Shown piece after piece: positions 43,406 to 53,509 of a stretch of DNA of 64,000 nucleotides. Source of the DNA: Streptomyces altiplanensis (lineage in GTDB: Bacteria; Actinomycetota; Actinomycetes; Streptomycetales; Streptomycetaceae); the NCBI GenBank assembly GCA_003719395.1, contig RHMC01000002.1, positions 107,195-171,194 of the forward strand, in the 5' to 3' direction. The translations under genes were made by a program, and so were the position numbers. How positions within the stretch are numbered: position 1 is the first letter of the stretch; each line of letters begins with the position of its first letter. A model generated the notes under the pieces. It saw only the letters and a list, made by a program, of their open reading frames with translations, did not search any database and had not been told where the DNA came from.

Positions 43406-43803
43406 CAGCACCTCCTGCCGCGCCGCACGGCGACGATCACGGCGAGCGCGGCCACGCCGACACCGGCGAGCACGAGCAGGTTGCGGGTGGCATGCGTACC
43501 CGCCCCCTCCGCCCGGCCTTCGCCCTCCGGTCGGCCTTCTCGCGCACCGGCCTGCGGGGTCCTGTCATGGATCTTCCGCCCCAGGGTGTGGGCGGTTTCG
43601 GTCAGCTGCTCATTGGCGGAGGCGGCCTTGCCCTGCACCAAGCCCTTGACCTTCGCCGCCTTCTGCTGCGCCTGCGCTTTCACGTCGGCCTTGGCGGCCA
43701 GCGCTTCGACCGTCCGGCCGAGCTCCTCCCGGGTCTGCTCCACCTGTGCCCGCAGTTCGTCGGGGTCGGGCGTGGAGCCGTTGTGCCGTGCCTTGTCCGT
43801 CAT
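43405..43803 (-). CDS. DUF3618 family protein
   Basis: A 132-residue protein. The N-terminus has the DUF3618 motif PDPDELRAQVEQTREELGRTVEALAAKADVKAQAQ (landmarks EQTREELGRTVEALAAKADV), a long amphipathic helix runs on, and a single C-terminal membrane helix (NLLVLAGVGVAALAVIVAV) is followed by RRGRRC. It is likely anchored to the inner face of the membrane. Starts and stops overlap on both sides: its ATG region overlaps the holin-like stop, and its stop overlaps the DUF4235 start. Function unknown; conserved operon order suggests one envelope complex. Confidence 0.85.
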   Translation of the reverse strand: MTDKARHNGSTPDPDELRAQVEQTREELGRTVEALAAKADVKAQAQQKAAKVKGLVQGKAASANEQLTETAHTLGRKIHDRTPQAGAREGRPEGEGRAEGAGTHATRNLLVLAGVGVAALAVIVAVRRGRRC

Positions 43804-44219
43804 CGCCGTGCCCTCTCCTTGATCTCGGCCATGTCGGCCTTGACACTGTGGATGGCCTGCTCGGGAGCGGCCGGCGTGGCCCGGCCGACCTGTTTCTTGC
43901 CGACGGCGGCGAGTACGGCCGTCACCACGAGCAGGAGGCCGGTGACGACCAGGGCGGCGAGCCACAACGGCCAGACCAGGTCCAGGGCTACGATCGCGGT
44001 GGCCGCCATTGCCTGCAGGGCGACGAAACCGACCACGCCGGCTCCGCCCAGCAGGCCACCACCGAGCCCGAACCGCTTGCCCTTCTGCTGCATTTCGGCC
44101 TGCGCCAGCCGCAACTCCTGCCGCATCAGCCGGGAGATCTGCTCCGATGCCTGTTTCACCAGCTCACCGACCGATTCTTCGGCTTCCCTGGGGGGCGGGT
44201 AGTCAGCTGACGTGCTCAT
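43800..44219 (-). CDS. Holin-like family III (DUF1469) membrane protein
   Basis: A 139-residue protein annotated in relatives as phage holin family or DUF1469. It has a helical N-terminal third (SVGELVKQASEQISRLMRQELRLAQAEMQQKGKR, landmarks LMRQELRLAQAEM), then two adjacent membrane helices (GLLGGAGVVGFVALQAMAATAIVAL and WPLWLAALVVTGLLLVVTAVLAAVG) and a charged tail. No phage genes are nearby, so lysis is unlikely; it belongs with DUF3618 and DUF4235 in a housekeeping envelope operon. The ATG at 44219 is chosen on the family start MSTSAD; the opening at 44264 lacks support. Confidence 0.82.
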   Translation of the reverse strand: MSTSADYPPPREAEESVGELVKQASEQISRLMRQELRLAQAEMQQKGKRFGLGGGLLGGAGVVGFVALQAMAATAIVALDLVWPLWLAALVVTGLLLVVTAVLAAVGKKQVGRATPAAPEQAIHSVKADMAEIKERARR

Positions 44220-44345
44220 CGTCGTGCCTGCCTTTCGCTGCTCGGCCTTCCGGGGCCTGTCCACACAAGTGGTAGTCCTTACTGCGCCCGCCCGCCAGCC
44301 GACAGCCGACCCGGCGATCGGACGCGCGCCCGTGTCGTCGACGCA

Positions 44346-44944
44346 CTACGACAAGGCACGCAGCAGGCGCGGCGCATGATGCACCAGCACGGCACTGCCC
44401 ACACCGATGGCCGCGCCGACCACGACGACACTGGGGCAATGAGCGCCGGGGTGGACGCGTTCCAGGGCCACCATCACGGTGGGAACCGAGGCGGCCGTCC
44501 CCAGCCACGGCGAGGTGAGGGCCACCGCGGCGGTGAAGCCCACGGCGGCCGCGGTGTGCCCGGACGGGAAGGAAGAGCTGTCCGGCCGGTCCTCGACCTC
44601 GTCGTGCGGGATCATCTCCACAGGAGGCCTGCGCCGCTCGTACCGCTGCTTGCACACCGCATTCGCGATCAGCTGTGCGGTGAACATGCCGGTCACTCCC
44701 CCGACCGCGGCCCTGCGCTCCACGCGCCCCCCTGCGGCGGCCACGGCCGGGGCCGGGGCAGTTTGGTTCTCTCGGCCGCGGACTCCACGGCCGGCAGTGC
44801 CTGCCGCGCCCAGAGCGAGTCCCAGGAGGCGATCCGGCTGGTCAGCCGCCGGTCGACGCGACGCGCGTCATGGAGGAGGCACACGAACGCCTGCCTGGGC
44901 CGCGCGGTATGAACTTCCCGGTCCGCCTGCCCCGACGCGGTCAT
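44346..44944 (-). pseudogene. PAP2-family membrane phosphatase, one frame break
   Basis: About 199 codons. The N-terminal piece (RVDRRLTSRIASWDSLWARQALPAVESAAERTKL) and the membrane part are in two frames, with the break near 44740. PAP2 motifs are present: KQRYERRRPP (C1), SSFPSGHTAAAVGF (C2) and ERVHPGAHCPSVVVVG (C3). In C3 the Asp that normally positions the nucleophile His (HxxSD) is Val, which may reduce activity. Its ATG overlaps the YihY stop. Likely role: dephosphorylation of a lipid phosphate or undecaprenyl pyrophosphate outside the membrane. Confidence 0.75.
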
Positions 44945-46005
44945 TCACTGCCCGTCTGCTTGCGGTCCTGGTCGCTCCACTTGCGCGTGTCCCGTGGTTC
45001 GACGTAGGGCTCCTCATCGGCGGGGTGGCCACCGAGGATGGCGCGCTGACGGACCATTTCCGCGTCGAACTCCAGACCGAGCAGGATCGCCAGGTTCGTG
45101 ATCCACAGCCACACCAGGAAGATGATCACTCCGGCGAGGGTGCCGTACGTCTTGTTGTACGAACCGAAGTTCGCCACGTACAGAGCGAAGCCCGCCGAGG
45201 CGATCATCCAGATCACGAGGGCGAGGAAACTGCCGGGGGTGACCCACTTGAAACCGCGGCCCCTGGCGTTCGGCGACGCCCAGTACAGGAGCGCGATCAT
45301 GATGGTGACCAGGAGGACCAGAACCGGCCACTTGGCGATCGACCAGACGGTCAGGGCGGTGTCCCCGACCCCCAGGGCCTTGCCCAACTGCCGGGCGAGA
45401 CCGCCGGTGAACACCACGATCAGCGCGCTGACGCACGCCAGGAGCATCAGCACCAGCGTCAGGACCAGTCGCAACGGCGTGACCTTCCACGCCGGGCGGC
45501 CTTCGGGGATGTCGTAGACGGCGTTGGACGTCCGGATGAAGGCGGCCACATAGCCGGAGGCCGACCACAGCGCACCCACAAGACCGACGATCGCCAGGAT
45601 CGACCCGGTGCCACCACTGGCCTGCAGTTGCTCGACCGCGTTGGTGATGATGTCCCGGGCCGGGCCGGGCGTGAACTTCGTGAGGTTGTCCAGGATGCTC
45701 TTCGTCGCCGACTCGCCCGCGATTCCCAGCAGCGAGACCAGCACCAGCAGTGCGGGGAACAGCGCCAGGACCCCGTAGTAGGTCAGCGCCGCAGCACGGT
45801 CGGCCAGCTCGTCGTCCTTGAACTCCGCCACCGTGCGACGCAGCACCGCCCACCACGACTTCTTGCCCATCTCGGTGGGCCCGTCCGGAGCCTTGCGTTC
45901 CGCCCGGGGATCCGGTCCGGCACGGTTACCGGGCTCCTCGTCCTCTCCGGCACCTGTCGGCCGGTGCCGGTCGTCTCCATGCGTGGGTTGCCACTTCGAT
46001 GCCAT
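44941..46005 (-). CDS. YihY/BrkB family membrane protein
   Basis: A 354-residue protein of the YihY (UPF0761, formerly misnamed RNase BN) family. The first 45 residues are hydrophilic. The core begins WWAVLRRTVAEFKDDELADRAAALTYYGVLALFPALLVLVSLLG (landmarks DRAAALTYYGVLALFPALL) and has six to seven helices with GALWSASGYVAAFIRTSNAVYDIPEGRP, KWVTPGSFLALVIWMIASAGFALYV and YGTLAGVIIFLVWLWITNLAILLGLEFDAEM. Function unknown; perhaps an envelope transporter. It is first in the operon and its stop overlaps the PAP2 start. It is divergent from the PRC-barrel gene. Confidence 0.9.
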   Translation of the reverse strand: MASKWQPTHGDDRHRPTGAGEDEEPGNRAGPDPRAERKAPDGPTEMGKKSWWAVLRRTVAEFKDDELADRAAALTYYGVLALFPALLVLVSLLGIAGESATKSILDNLTKFTPGPARDIITNAVEQLQASGGTGSILAIVGLVGALWSASGYVAAFIRTSNAVYDIPEGRPAWKVTPLRLVLTLVLMLLACVSALIVVFTGGLARQLGKALGVGDTALTVWSIAKWPVLVLLVTIMIALLYWASPNARGRGFKWVTPGSFLALVIWMIASAGFALYVANFGSYNKTYGTLAGVIIFLVWLWITNLAILLGLEFDAEMVRQRAILGGHPADEEPYVEPRDTRKWSDQDRKQTGSE

Positions 46006-46095
46006 GACCTACGAGTAACCCCAAAACTCCTGTTATGCACCTGGAGCCGAGCGCGATCATCAACATATTTACCGGCATTAATCCGTCATTGAGGT

Positions 46096-46120
46096 GTTTC
46101 TCCGCGCTTCCGCCGGTTAC
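46096..46120 (+). promoter_or_regulatory. Possible SigB-like promoter (GTTT-N15-GGTTAC)
   Basis: GTTT at 46096-46099 and GGTTAC at 46115-46120 are 15 bp apart, one mismatch from the GNNT-N14-16-GGGTAY consensus, and 39 bp before the PRC-barrel ATG. A weaker mirror-image match lies on the other strand before YihY. Confidence 0.4.
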
Positions 46121-46158
46121 CCGGGCCACTGAACCCCAGAGGAAGCAGGAGGACCGAG

Positions 46159-47012
46159 ATGATTACCCGAGAGCAGATTCCCGCGGTGCTGGACCACCCG
46201 GTCTACGACGCGCAGGGAAGGAAGATCGGCGACGCCAAGCACGTGTTCCTCGACGATGCCACCCACCAGCCGGACTGGGTCAGCGTCAAGACCGGCCTGT
46301 TCGGCACCAGCGAGTCGTTCGTCCCCATCCATGACGCCACCATGGTCGAGGACCATCTGGAGGTCCCGTATCCCAAGGACAGGGTGAAGGACGCCCCCAA
46401 CGTCGATGTCGACGCCGGCGGCCACCTGTCGGAGGCCGAGGAGCGGCGCCTGTACGAGCACTACGGCATCGCGTGGGACGAAGCGTGGCAGCAGGCCAAC
46501 CAGCCCGGCCGGGGTGGATGGGCCCACACCGGCACAGACACCGGGACACGCTCCGGCGCCGACACCGGCACCGCCGGGCACGTCGACACCGGAGCGGCCC
46601 GCGGCGACGCCCGCGCCCGGTCGTCCGGCGATGAGGCCATGACGCGTTCCGAAGAGGAGATGCACGTCGGCGTCGAGCGCCGCGAAACGGGGCGGGCCCG
46701 GCTCCGTAAGTACGTGGTGACCGAAGAACAGCAGCAGACCGTCCCCGTGCGTCACGAGGAGGTCCGCGTGGAACGGGAGCCGATCACCGAAGCCAACCGG
46801 GACCGGGCTCTGTCCGGGCCGAGATCTCCGAGTCCGAACACGAAGTCACCCTGCACGAGGAGCGACCCGTCGTGGAGACCGAGGCGGTACCGGTCGAGCG
46901 GGTCCGCCTCACGTCCGAAGAGCACACGGACCAGGAAACGGTCGCGGGCAAGGTGCGCAAGGAGCGGATCGAGACCGAAGGCGCCGACGAGGACGACGAC
47001 CGCCGGCTCTGA
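46159..47012 (+). pseudogene. PRC-barrel and DUF2382 stress protein, one frame break
   Basis: About 284 codons. Residues 1-95 form a PRC barrel (REQIPAVLDHPVYDAQGRKIGDAKHVFLDD, WVSVKTGLFGTSESFVPIHDA). A Gly/Thr/Asp-rich linker with TGTDTG-like repeats follows, then DUF2382: MTRSEEEMHVGVERRETGRARLRKYV and VPVRHEEVRVEREPI. Near 46815 one base seems lost; the rest (ESEHEVTLHEERPVVETEAVPVERVRL, ADEDDDRRL) is intact in another frame and stops at 47012. Such proteins are abundant in desiccation and oxidative stress responses. AGGAGGA precedes the ATG. Confidence 0.82.
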
Positions 47013-47072
47013 CCGCCGCGACCGCACATCCGCACCTCCCCGGGTGCCCCGTCAGGTCCATTCGGCACCATG

Positions 47073-47115
47073 CATTGCCGCTCGTACTCCGCGAGGAGCT
47101 GCGCGAGCGGCAATG
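47073..47115. terminator. Perfect 12-bp stem-loop with nested hairpin
   Basis: CATTGCCGCTCG (47073-47084) pairs perfectly with CGAGCGGCAATG (47104-47115), and the 19-nt loop has its own CTCC-GCGA-GGAG hairpin. It lies 61 bp after the PRC-barrel stop and 127 bp before the methyltransferase start, serving as terminator or leader structure. Confidence 0.6.
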
Positions 47116-47241
47116 TCGCCGGAGACCTCCGAAGGCACCGCGACGCAGGCCCGGCCGACAGCTGCGAACACTGCCGGGACAGCGAGAACGTGCGGAAGAA
47201 AACCCTTTGACTTCACCCTATTTCATGATGACGATCCGGGT

Positions 47242-48003
47242 ATGTCACACATTTTCGACGACCTTGTGTCCGAGGCGGAAGCCGTCTCGGTGGAGGGCTG
47301 GGACTTCTCCTGGCTCGAGGGCCGGGCCACCGAGCAGCGTCCCTCATGGGGATATCAGCGCACGATGAGTGAGCACTTGGCCCGCGCGTCCGCCGCCCTC
47401 GACATTCAGACCGGCGGCGGGGAAGTCCTCGCCGGAGCACCGCAACTGCCACCGACGATGGTGGCCACGGAGTCCTGGCCGCCCAACCTCGCCAAGGCCA
47501 CCAGGCTGCTGCACCCACTCGGCGCGGTCGTCGTGGCCGACGACGACGAACCGCCGCTGCCCTTCGCCGACGCCGCCTTCGACCTGGTGACCAGCCGTCA
47601 CCCGGTAACGGTGTGGTGGCAGGAGATCGCCCGCGTGCTCCAGGACGGCGGCACGTACCTGGCCCAGCACGTCGGCCACTCCAGCGTCTTCGAGCTGGTC
47701 GAATACTTCCTCGGGCCGCAGTCCGGGGAAGTCCGCCGCAGCCGTCACCCGGACGACGAACGCCGGGACGCCGAGGCCGCCGGCCTGGAGATTGCCGATT
47801 TGCGGTTCGAGCGGCTGCGGACCGAGTTCTTCGACGTCGGCGCGGTGATCTACTTCCTTCGGAAGGTGATCTGGATGGTTCCCGGCTTCACCGTCGACCG
47901 GTACCGCGACCGGCTGCGGGAGCTGCACGACAAGATCGGGAGCGAGGGGCCGTTCGTGGCCCACTCAACCCGTTTCCTCATCAAGGCCCGTAAGCCCGTC
48001 TGA
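47242..48003 (+). CDS. Class I SAM-dependent methyltransferase
   Basis: A 253-residue methyltransferase. It opens MSHIFDDLVSEAEAVSVEGWDFSWLEGRATE, typical of a streptomycete group, then DIQTGGGEVLAGAP (motif I, here GGGEVL rather than GxGxG), VVADDDEPPLPFADAAFDLVTSRHPV (motifs II-III) and RVLQDGGTYLAQHVG (post-III). The end is HDKIGSEGPFVAHSTRFLIKARKPV. The ATG at 47242 is selected as the first in-frame start; the longer open frame joins the preceding gene only because of that gene's frame error. Substrate unknown. Tandem 9-bp repeats follow the stop. Confidence 0.82.
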   Translation: MSHIFDDLVSEAEAVSVEGWDFSWLEGRATEQRPSWGYQRTMSEHLARASAALDIQTGGGEVLAGAPQLPPTMVATESWPPNLAKATRLLHPLGAVVVADDDEPPLPFADAAFDLVTSRHPVTVWWQEIARVLQDGGTYLAQHVGHSSVFELVEYFLGPQSGEVRRSRHPDDERRDAEAAGLEIADLRFERLRTEFFDVGAVIYFLRKVIWMVPGFTVDRYRDRLRELHDKIGSEGPFVAHSTRFLIKARKPV

Positions 48004-48053
48004 TGCATCTGGTGTGTCTGGTGTGTCTGGTGTGTCTGATGCGGCTTACGGGC
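47986..48053. terminator. Inverted repeat GCCCGTAAGCC/GGCTTACGGGC around tandem repeats
   Basis: An 11-bp perfect inverted repeat has one arm in the last codons of the methyltransferase (47986-47996) and the other at 48043-48053. The 46-nt loop is made of 9-bp repeats. Possible terminator; the convergent gene ends at 48145. Confidence 0.45.
47999..48043 (+). repeat. Five tandem 9-bp units (TCTGATGCA, 3x TCTGGTGTG, TCTGATGCG)
   Basis: The array begins on the methyltransferase stop codon. The three central units are identical and the two outer ones are near-identical to each other. It resembles the three-unit AACACNGAG array at 12741 in period and intergenic position. Confidence 0.8.
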
Positions 48054-48144
48054 AGCACCAGGACCCGCACAACACACCGGGCGGGATCCGGACCGGCGAA
48101 CACACGGCCGACATGGGATGCTTCTGCCGCGCTTGCCGCCTCCG

Positions 48145-48618
48145 TCATCCGCCGAACACACCGGCGCTGTGCAGATAGAGAGCGACCATCCCGGCCACGC
48201 AGGCAAGGACCACCCAGGAGCCGAAGCCCGTGTGTCTGCCTCTCGGCCGCGGCTTGCCGGACCGTCCGGATCGTCTCGGCCGTCCGGACCGACCAGCGCT
48301 TGACGGATCCGGCACTCGCGCCGTCGCATCGGCGGCGGTCTCGGCGAGCAGGCGACGACAGGTCGCGGCGAGCTCGGCCGTCCCGGCGGCAAGGGGCACG
48401 ATCGCTTCCGAACGCGCCGGGGCCGTGGTGCCGCCGTCGAGGAGGCGGCCCGCGCGGACGAGCACCTCGCCCCGGCCCCCCGCGGGAGCAAGGCTGATCC
48501 AGCGTCGCACGTGCTCGCCCCGGATCACCACGCCCCCGGCCCGGTCCCGGTACACGGTGCGTTCCCGCCACAGCACCTCGGCCAACTCGTCGGCTATGTC
48601 CTTCAGTTGCCCACTCAT
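48145..48618 (-). CDS. Hypothetical protein with C-terminal membrane anchor
   Basis: A 157-residue protein. The first 100 residues appear folded: MSGQLKDIADELAEVLWRERTVYRDRAGGVVIRGEHVRRW and VLVRAGRLLDGG, then EAIVPLAAGTAELAATCRRLLAET. A basic, Pro/Gly/Arg linker (RSGRPRRSGRSGKPRPRGRH) leads to one C-terminal helix (SWVVLACVAGMVALYLHSAGVF). It is probably a tail-anchored cytoplasmic protein. No family is recognised. It is intact, with a likely ribosome site GGGGGAGGA before the ATG. The DUF2000 gene lies upstream across 250 bp in which nothing else can be supported. Confidence 0.65.
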   Translation of the reverse strand: MSGQLKDIADELAEVLWRERTVYRDRAGGVVIRGEHVRRWISLAPAGGRGEVLVRAGRLLDGGTTAPARSEAIVPLAAGTAELAATCRRLLAETAADATARVPDPSSAGRSGRPRRSGRSGKPRPRGRHTGFGSWVVLACVAGMVALYLHSAGVFGG

Positions 48619-48868
48619 TCCTCCCCCTTCGCGTACGGCACTCGATCAAGCACCGCACTCTAGCGACAGGTACACACCAAGCCCGTCGTCGGGGCCCGCT
48701 CGGGCATGGTGGTGCCGGGGTTCGGGGGCCGACCCTTCGCGGCCCGGGCAACAGCAGCAGGCACGCACCGTGCAGGAACGGCCTGCCGGCCGGCCCGTGG
48801 CCGCCCGTCGCACGGAACGGGACGGCCGTGCAGTCACCGGGACCGGGATGGGCGAGACGTGAAGCCGC

Positions 48869-49348
48869 TCAGGGGTGCATTCGTGCGCCCTTGAGGACCT
48901 TGTCCACCGCGTTGCGCGGCCCGTAAACGGCCATCCCCACCAGATCGAGCCCGTCCTTGCCCACGGCCCGTACAGCCGCCCGGTTGTCCCGGTCGTTGCC
49001 CGTGCCGAACAGGTCCGACGTGAACACGGCCCTCGGCAGCGCCCGGGACAGCGCACGCCCGTGCGCGGCGGTCAGCGTCTCCTTCGCCCCCTCGAAGACC
49101 AGCACGGGCTGGCGGAACATCGGCAGATACGCGGTGCCGTCGGCGTCCGCGTACGGCTCGCCGATCACCTCGGGTGATGCCGTGCCGAGCCCGCTGACCA
49201 AGAAGGCGGTCACATTCAGCCGCTGCCAGGACTCGAGGTCGTCGCGCAGCAGGACGGCGATCTTGGTGTCGAAGCGGGCCGGCACGTTCTCAGACTGTGC
49301 GACGGTTTCAATCCCGGCGCCGGCTTCGGTCTCGTTCTCGGTTCTCAT
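48869..49348 (-). CDS. DUF2000 family protein
   Basis: A 159-residue DUF2000 protein: FDTKIAVLLRDDLESWQRLNVTAFLVSGLG, GEPYADADGTAYLPMFRQPVLVFEGAKETL, RALPRAVFTSDLFGTGNDRDNRAAVRAVG and the end LDLVGMAVYGPRNAVDKVLKGA. The fold is related to peptidyl-tRNA hydrolase 2, but the function is unknown. The ATG at 49348 (MRTENETEAG) is chosen; the frame continues upstream to 49492 through the AraC gene. It is divergent from, and only 49 bp away from, the AraC-type regulator, a recurrent pairing that suggests direct control. Confidence 0.85.
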   Translation of the reverse strand: MRTENETEAGAGIETVAQSENVPARFDTKIAVLLRDDLESWQRLNVTAFLVSGLGTASPEVIGEPYADADGTAYLPMFRQPVLVFEGAKETLTAAHGRALSRALPRAVFTSDLFGTGNDRDNRAAVRAVGKDGLDLVGMAVYGPRNAVDKVLKGARMHP

Positions 49349-49397
49349 GCTTCGAGACTCCACCGTGCGCGCCTTCTCCGTCTTGTACGTTCTTTGC

Positions 49398-50199
49398 ATG
49401 GTGCCCCGGCAGGAGATCTCCGCCTGGCGCCCGCAGGTCGCGGGTGTCGTGGAGGTCTTCCACGCCCACTTCACCGAGCACGCGTACCCCATGCACGTCC
49501 ACGACGCCTGGACTCTGCTGATCGTCGACGACGGCGCGGTCCGCTACAACCTGGACCGCTACGAGCGCGGCACCCCGAGCGACACCGTGAGCCTGCTCCC
49601 GCCGCAGGTCCCGCACAACGGCTCACCCGCCACCCCTCACGGTTTTCACAAGCGCGTGCTCTACCTCGACATGACGCAGCTGGACGAGAGCTTCATCGGG
49701 CCGGCGGTGGACGGCCCGGACCTCACCGATCCCGTCCTGCGCAGACGCGTCGGGCAGTTGCACACGACCCTCGCGAACCGGGGCGACGAGTTCGAGGCGG
49801 AGAGCCGTCTGGGGCATCAGCGAGCGGCTGCGCGAGCATCTGCGCCCCAGGGCGGCCTTCGGCAGCGCGGAGCCCGGCCGCGGCGTCGCCCGGAGCCTGC
49901 GCGACCTCCTCGACGAGCGACTGCTCGAAGGCATCGCCCTGGAAGAGGCCGCGCGCCTGGTGCACGCCCACCCCACTCATCTCGTACGTGCCTTCAGTGG
50001 TGCCTTCGGCATTGCCCCGCACCAGTACGTGATGTCCCGCCGCGTCGACCTGGCCCGCCGTCTGCTGCTCGGCGGACAGCCGCCGGGCGAGGTGGCGACC
50101 GCCGCCGGCTTCTACGACCAGCCCCATCTCACCCGGCACTTCAAGCGGGTCGTGGGCACCACCCCGGGCCGGTACGCCCGTACCGGGAGCGTCAACTGA
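49398..50199 (+). pseudogene. AraC-family transcriptional regulator, one frame break
   Basis: About 266 codons. The N-terminal cupin arm is AGVVEVFHAHFTEHAYPMHVHDAWTLLIVDDGAVRY with HxxH metal-type positions and LLPPQVPHNGSPA. After a frame change near 49812 come GISERLREHLRP and the two HTH motifs: LEEAARLVHAHPTHLVRAFSGAFGIAPHQYV and PPGEVATAAGFYDQPHLTRHFKRVVGTTPGRY (landmarks AARLVHAHPTHLVRAF and AGFYDQPHLTRHFK). The ATG at 49398 is close behind the divergent DUF2000 start. It probably activates that gene in response to a small molecule bound by the cupin domain. Confidence 0.82.
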
Positions 50200-50245
50200 G
50201 CCCGGGTCAACCGCGCTTGCTGCCGCGCTCCCTCTCCGGCTCCGG

Positions 50246-51988
<1,743 letters not shown>

Positions 51989-51992
51989 GACG

Positions 51993-52004
51993 CTCCGAAC
52001 GGAG
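51993..52004 (-). promoter_or_regulatory. Hairpin masking the ABC-F ribosome binding site
   Basis: On the minus strand CTCCGTTCGGAG folds as a 5-bp stem whose 3' arm contains GGAG, the only ribosome site before the ABC-F ATG at 51988. Translation would need this stem to open, as in translational attenuators. Confidence 0.6.
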
Positions 52005-52007
52005 ACA

Positions 52008-52032
52008 CACTCCACCCGTGAAGCGGGGAGTG
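52008..52032 (-). promoter_or_regulatory. Second leader hairpin (CACTCC.../GGAGTG)
   Basis: CACTCC and GGAGTG arms (52008-52013 and 52027-52032) with inner CCC/GGG pairs form a stem just upstream of the site-masking hairpin. Alternative pairing between its GGAG and the CTCC of the neighbour is possible, giving two exclusive structures. Confidence 0.5.
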
Positions 52033-52086
52033 GATCTTCCTTGAACTGACGGGCGGCGGCCGGAAGCGGCCGATGGGCGCGACGAG

Positions 52087-52124
52087 CAACCCGCCGCCTC
52101 AGCTCCATCACGAGAGGCGGGTTG
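52087..52124 (-). promoter_or_regulatory. Leader stem-loop directly after the uORF (CAACCCGCC/GGCGGGTTG)
   Basis: A perfect 9-bp inverted repeat with a 20-nt loop begins 13 bp after the uORF stop. A ribosome stalled on the uORF could prevent it from forming. A further GC-rich stem (CGGCC/GGCCG) lies between it and the 52008 hairpin. Confidence 0.6.
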
Positions 52125-52136
52125 CGGCGTGCTCCG

Positions 52137-52160
52137 TCACAGGAAGTAGAAAGAACGCAT
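52137..52160 (-). CDS. Seven-codon leader peptide MRSFYFL upstream of the ABC-F gene
   Basis: On the minus strand ATG CGT TCT TTC TAC TTC CTG TGA encodes MRSFYFL. It starts only 7 bp after a TACGGT -10-like hexamer (52172-52167), so the transcript may begin at the A of the ATG and the peptide be translated leaderless. The aromatic-rich sequence before a set of exclusive hairpins is how inducible ribosome-protection genes sense stalling antibiotics. Expression and stalling are inferred; the ORF, stop and hairpins are seen directly. Confidence 0.6.
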   Translation of the reverse strand: MRSFYFL

Positions 52161-52277
52161 ACGCTTACCGTACCACGCGACGAACCGGACCGTCTCGCAT
52201 GTGCCGGCTTCGGGTGAGAGCCGGTGAACGGGTTCGGGAGGAGCGGGCGCCGGCCGGCAAGGGAGTGATGGCGGGGT

Positions 52278-53454
52278 TCAGAAGTGATCGGGGCACCATG
52301 GCGCGAGGGAAGCGCGGAAGAGCGTGTCGGCGGTGGCCGCGGCTCCGGGACGCAGCTCCTCGACCGGCCCTGCCCCCTTGAGCCGAGCGGCCGTCCACGT
52401 GTCCGTCCGGATTGGCCACTTCGAGAACGAGGCGGCCTTCCGTGGCGTAGGTGCGGGCGGTGAGAGCGGCGGGAAGATCCAGCAGGCGCAGCCACAGGCA
52501 GTCGGCAGGGTGGGGAAGAGGGCGTACGGCACGGGCATTGGCCAGCAGAAGGGACGCCGGGTCGTCGGGGGCCGCGTCGGGAACGTCGATCGTGTGCACC
52601 CAGTCCAGGGAGAGCAGATGCTGCCCCAGGGCACGCAGCGCTTCGGGCGTGGTGGCGATCAGGTCGGTGACGGTCAGGGTGCTGTCGGGTACGCCGTCGG
52701 TCCACTTGCCGTCGACCCGGTAGGTCGTCAGTCCGCTCACCTGCCCGTGGACATCGCGGTACACGACGGCCGTGGGCCCGGTCCATGCCCCTCCGGGGCG
52801 GACCGGCTCTCCGGTCCGCGCCTGCCAGTTCCAGTCCGGGCGGCCGACCGCTCCGGCCCGTGAGCGGCGGGCCGGCCGAAGAGGGCGGGCCCGAGCCTTC
52901 GCACGTCCTCCATGGAGGCGGGCTGGAGGATTCCGGTGCCGGCTAGGCCGGGGCGCAGGCCACGACCGGCACGTACGTCGGCGGTGAAGCCGCCGTGCCG
53001 GGTGGCCGGCGCGAATCCGTAACGGCTGTAGCCACCGTACTCAGCGGAGTGCAGGACCGCGGCTGCCTCGCCGCGCCACCGCCGAGCGCAGCCCCTGAGC
53101 CATCATCGCCTTCAGCAGGCCGCGCCGACGGTGAGTGGGAACGACAGAGATGCTGCTGATGCCGGCCACCGGAAGCATCGCTCCGCCCGGCACGCTCAGG
53201 TCGAAAGAGATGCCACGGAACGTACCCACACATCGCCGGCCCTCATAGGCTCCCAGTCAGCGACCGGGCTCGAAGACCCGCTTGCGTCTCTCTGCAGACT
53301 CTGCCCGGTAGGGCATGAAGTTGCCGCTGCCGAACGCACGTCCCCACCCCTCAAGACCTGCCTCGGCCATCTCACGCACCGTCAGGGCACCTGCCGCATC
53401 CGCCGCGTGTACGGCATGCGTTCCGGCCTGTTCCATCGGCATCCCATCAGTCAT
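52278..53454 (-). pseudogene. Eis-type GNAT N-acetyltransferase, frameshifted
   Basis: About 390 codons, the size of Eis proteins, which acetylate aminoglycosides and other amines. The first piece (EGWGRAFGSGNFMPYRAESAERRKRVFEPG) runs from the ATG at 53454. After a break near 53255 comes GTFRGISFDLSVPGGAMLPVAGISSISVVPTHRRRGLLKAMM, the acetyl-CoA-binding core with its RRRGLL loop. The second GNAT-like and sterol-carrier-like parts follow (VYRDVHGQVSGLTTYRVDGKW, VTDLIATTPEALRALGQHLLSLDWVHTID, LWLRLLDLPAALTARTYATEGRLVLEV) and end PWCPDHF at 52278. Other breaks lie near 53080, 52790 and 52370. It precedes the ABC-F gene on the same strand. Confidence 0.75.
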
Positions 53455-53509
53455 CGAATGAACCTAAGCCGTGGTCGGACAGCCCGCGAGCCCCGGAATC
53501 CTGTGATCG

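Noticed and set aside
43800..44219. Prophage remnant based on the holin-like gene
   Set aside because: The family is a chromosomal envelope gene in actinobacteria, and no endolysin, tail or integrase gene is nearby.
46015..46038. SigB-like GCAT-N14-GGTTAC promoter for the YihY gene
   Set aside because: It ends only 10 bp before the ATG and deviates from the consensus; too weak to list as a feature.
46159..48003. PRC-barrel/DUF2382 and methyltransferase as a single 614-residue fusion
   Set aside because: The joining stretch after 46815 is out-of-frame DUF2382 and intergenic DNA; the proper DUF2382 frame stops at 47012.
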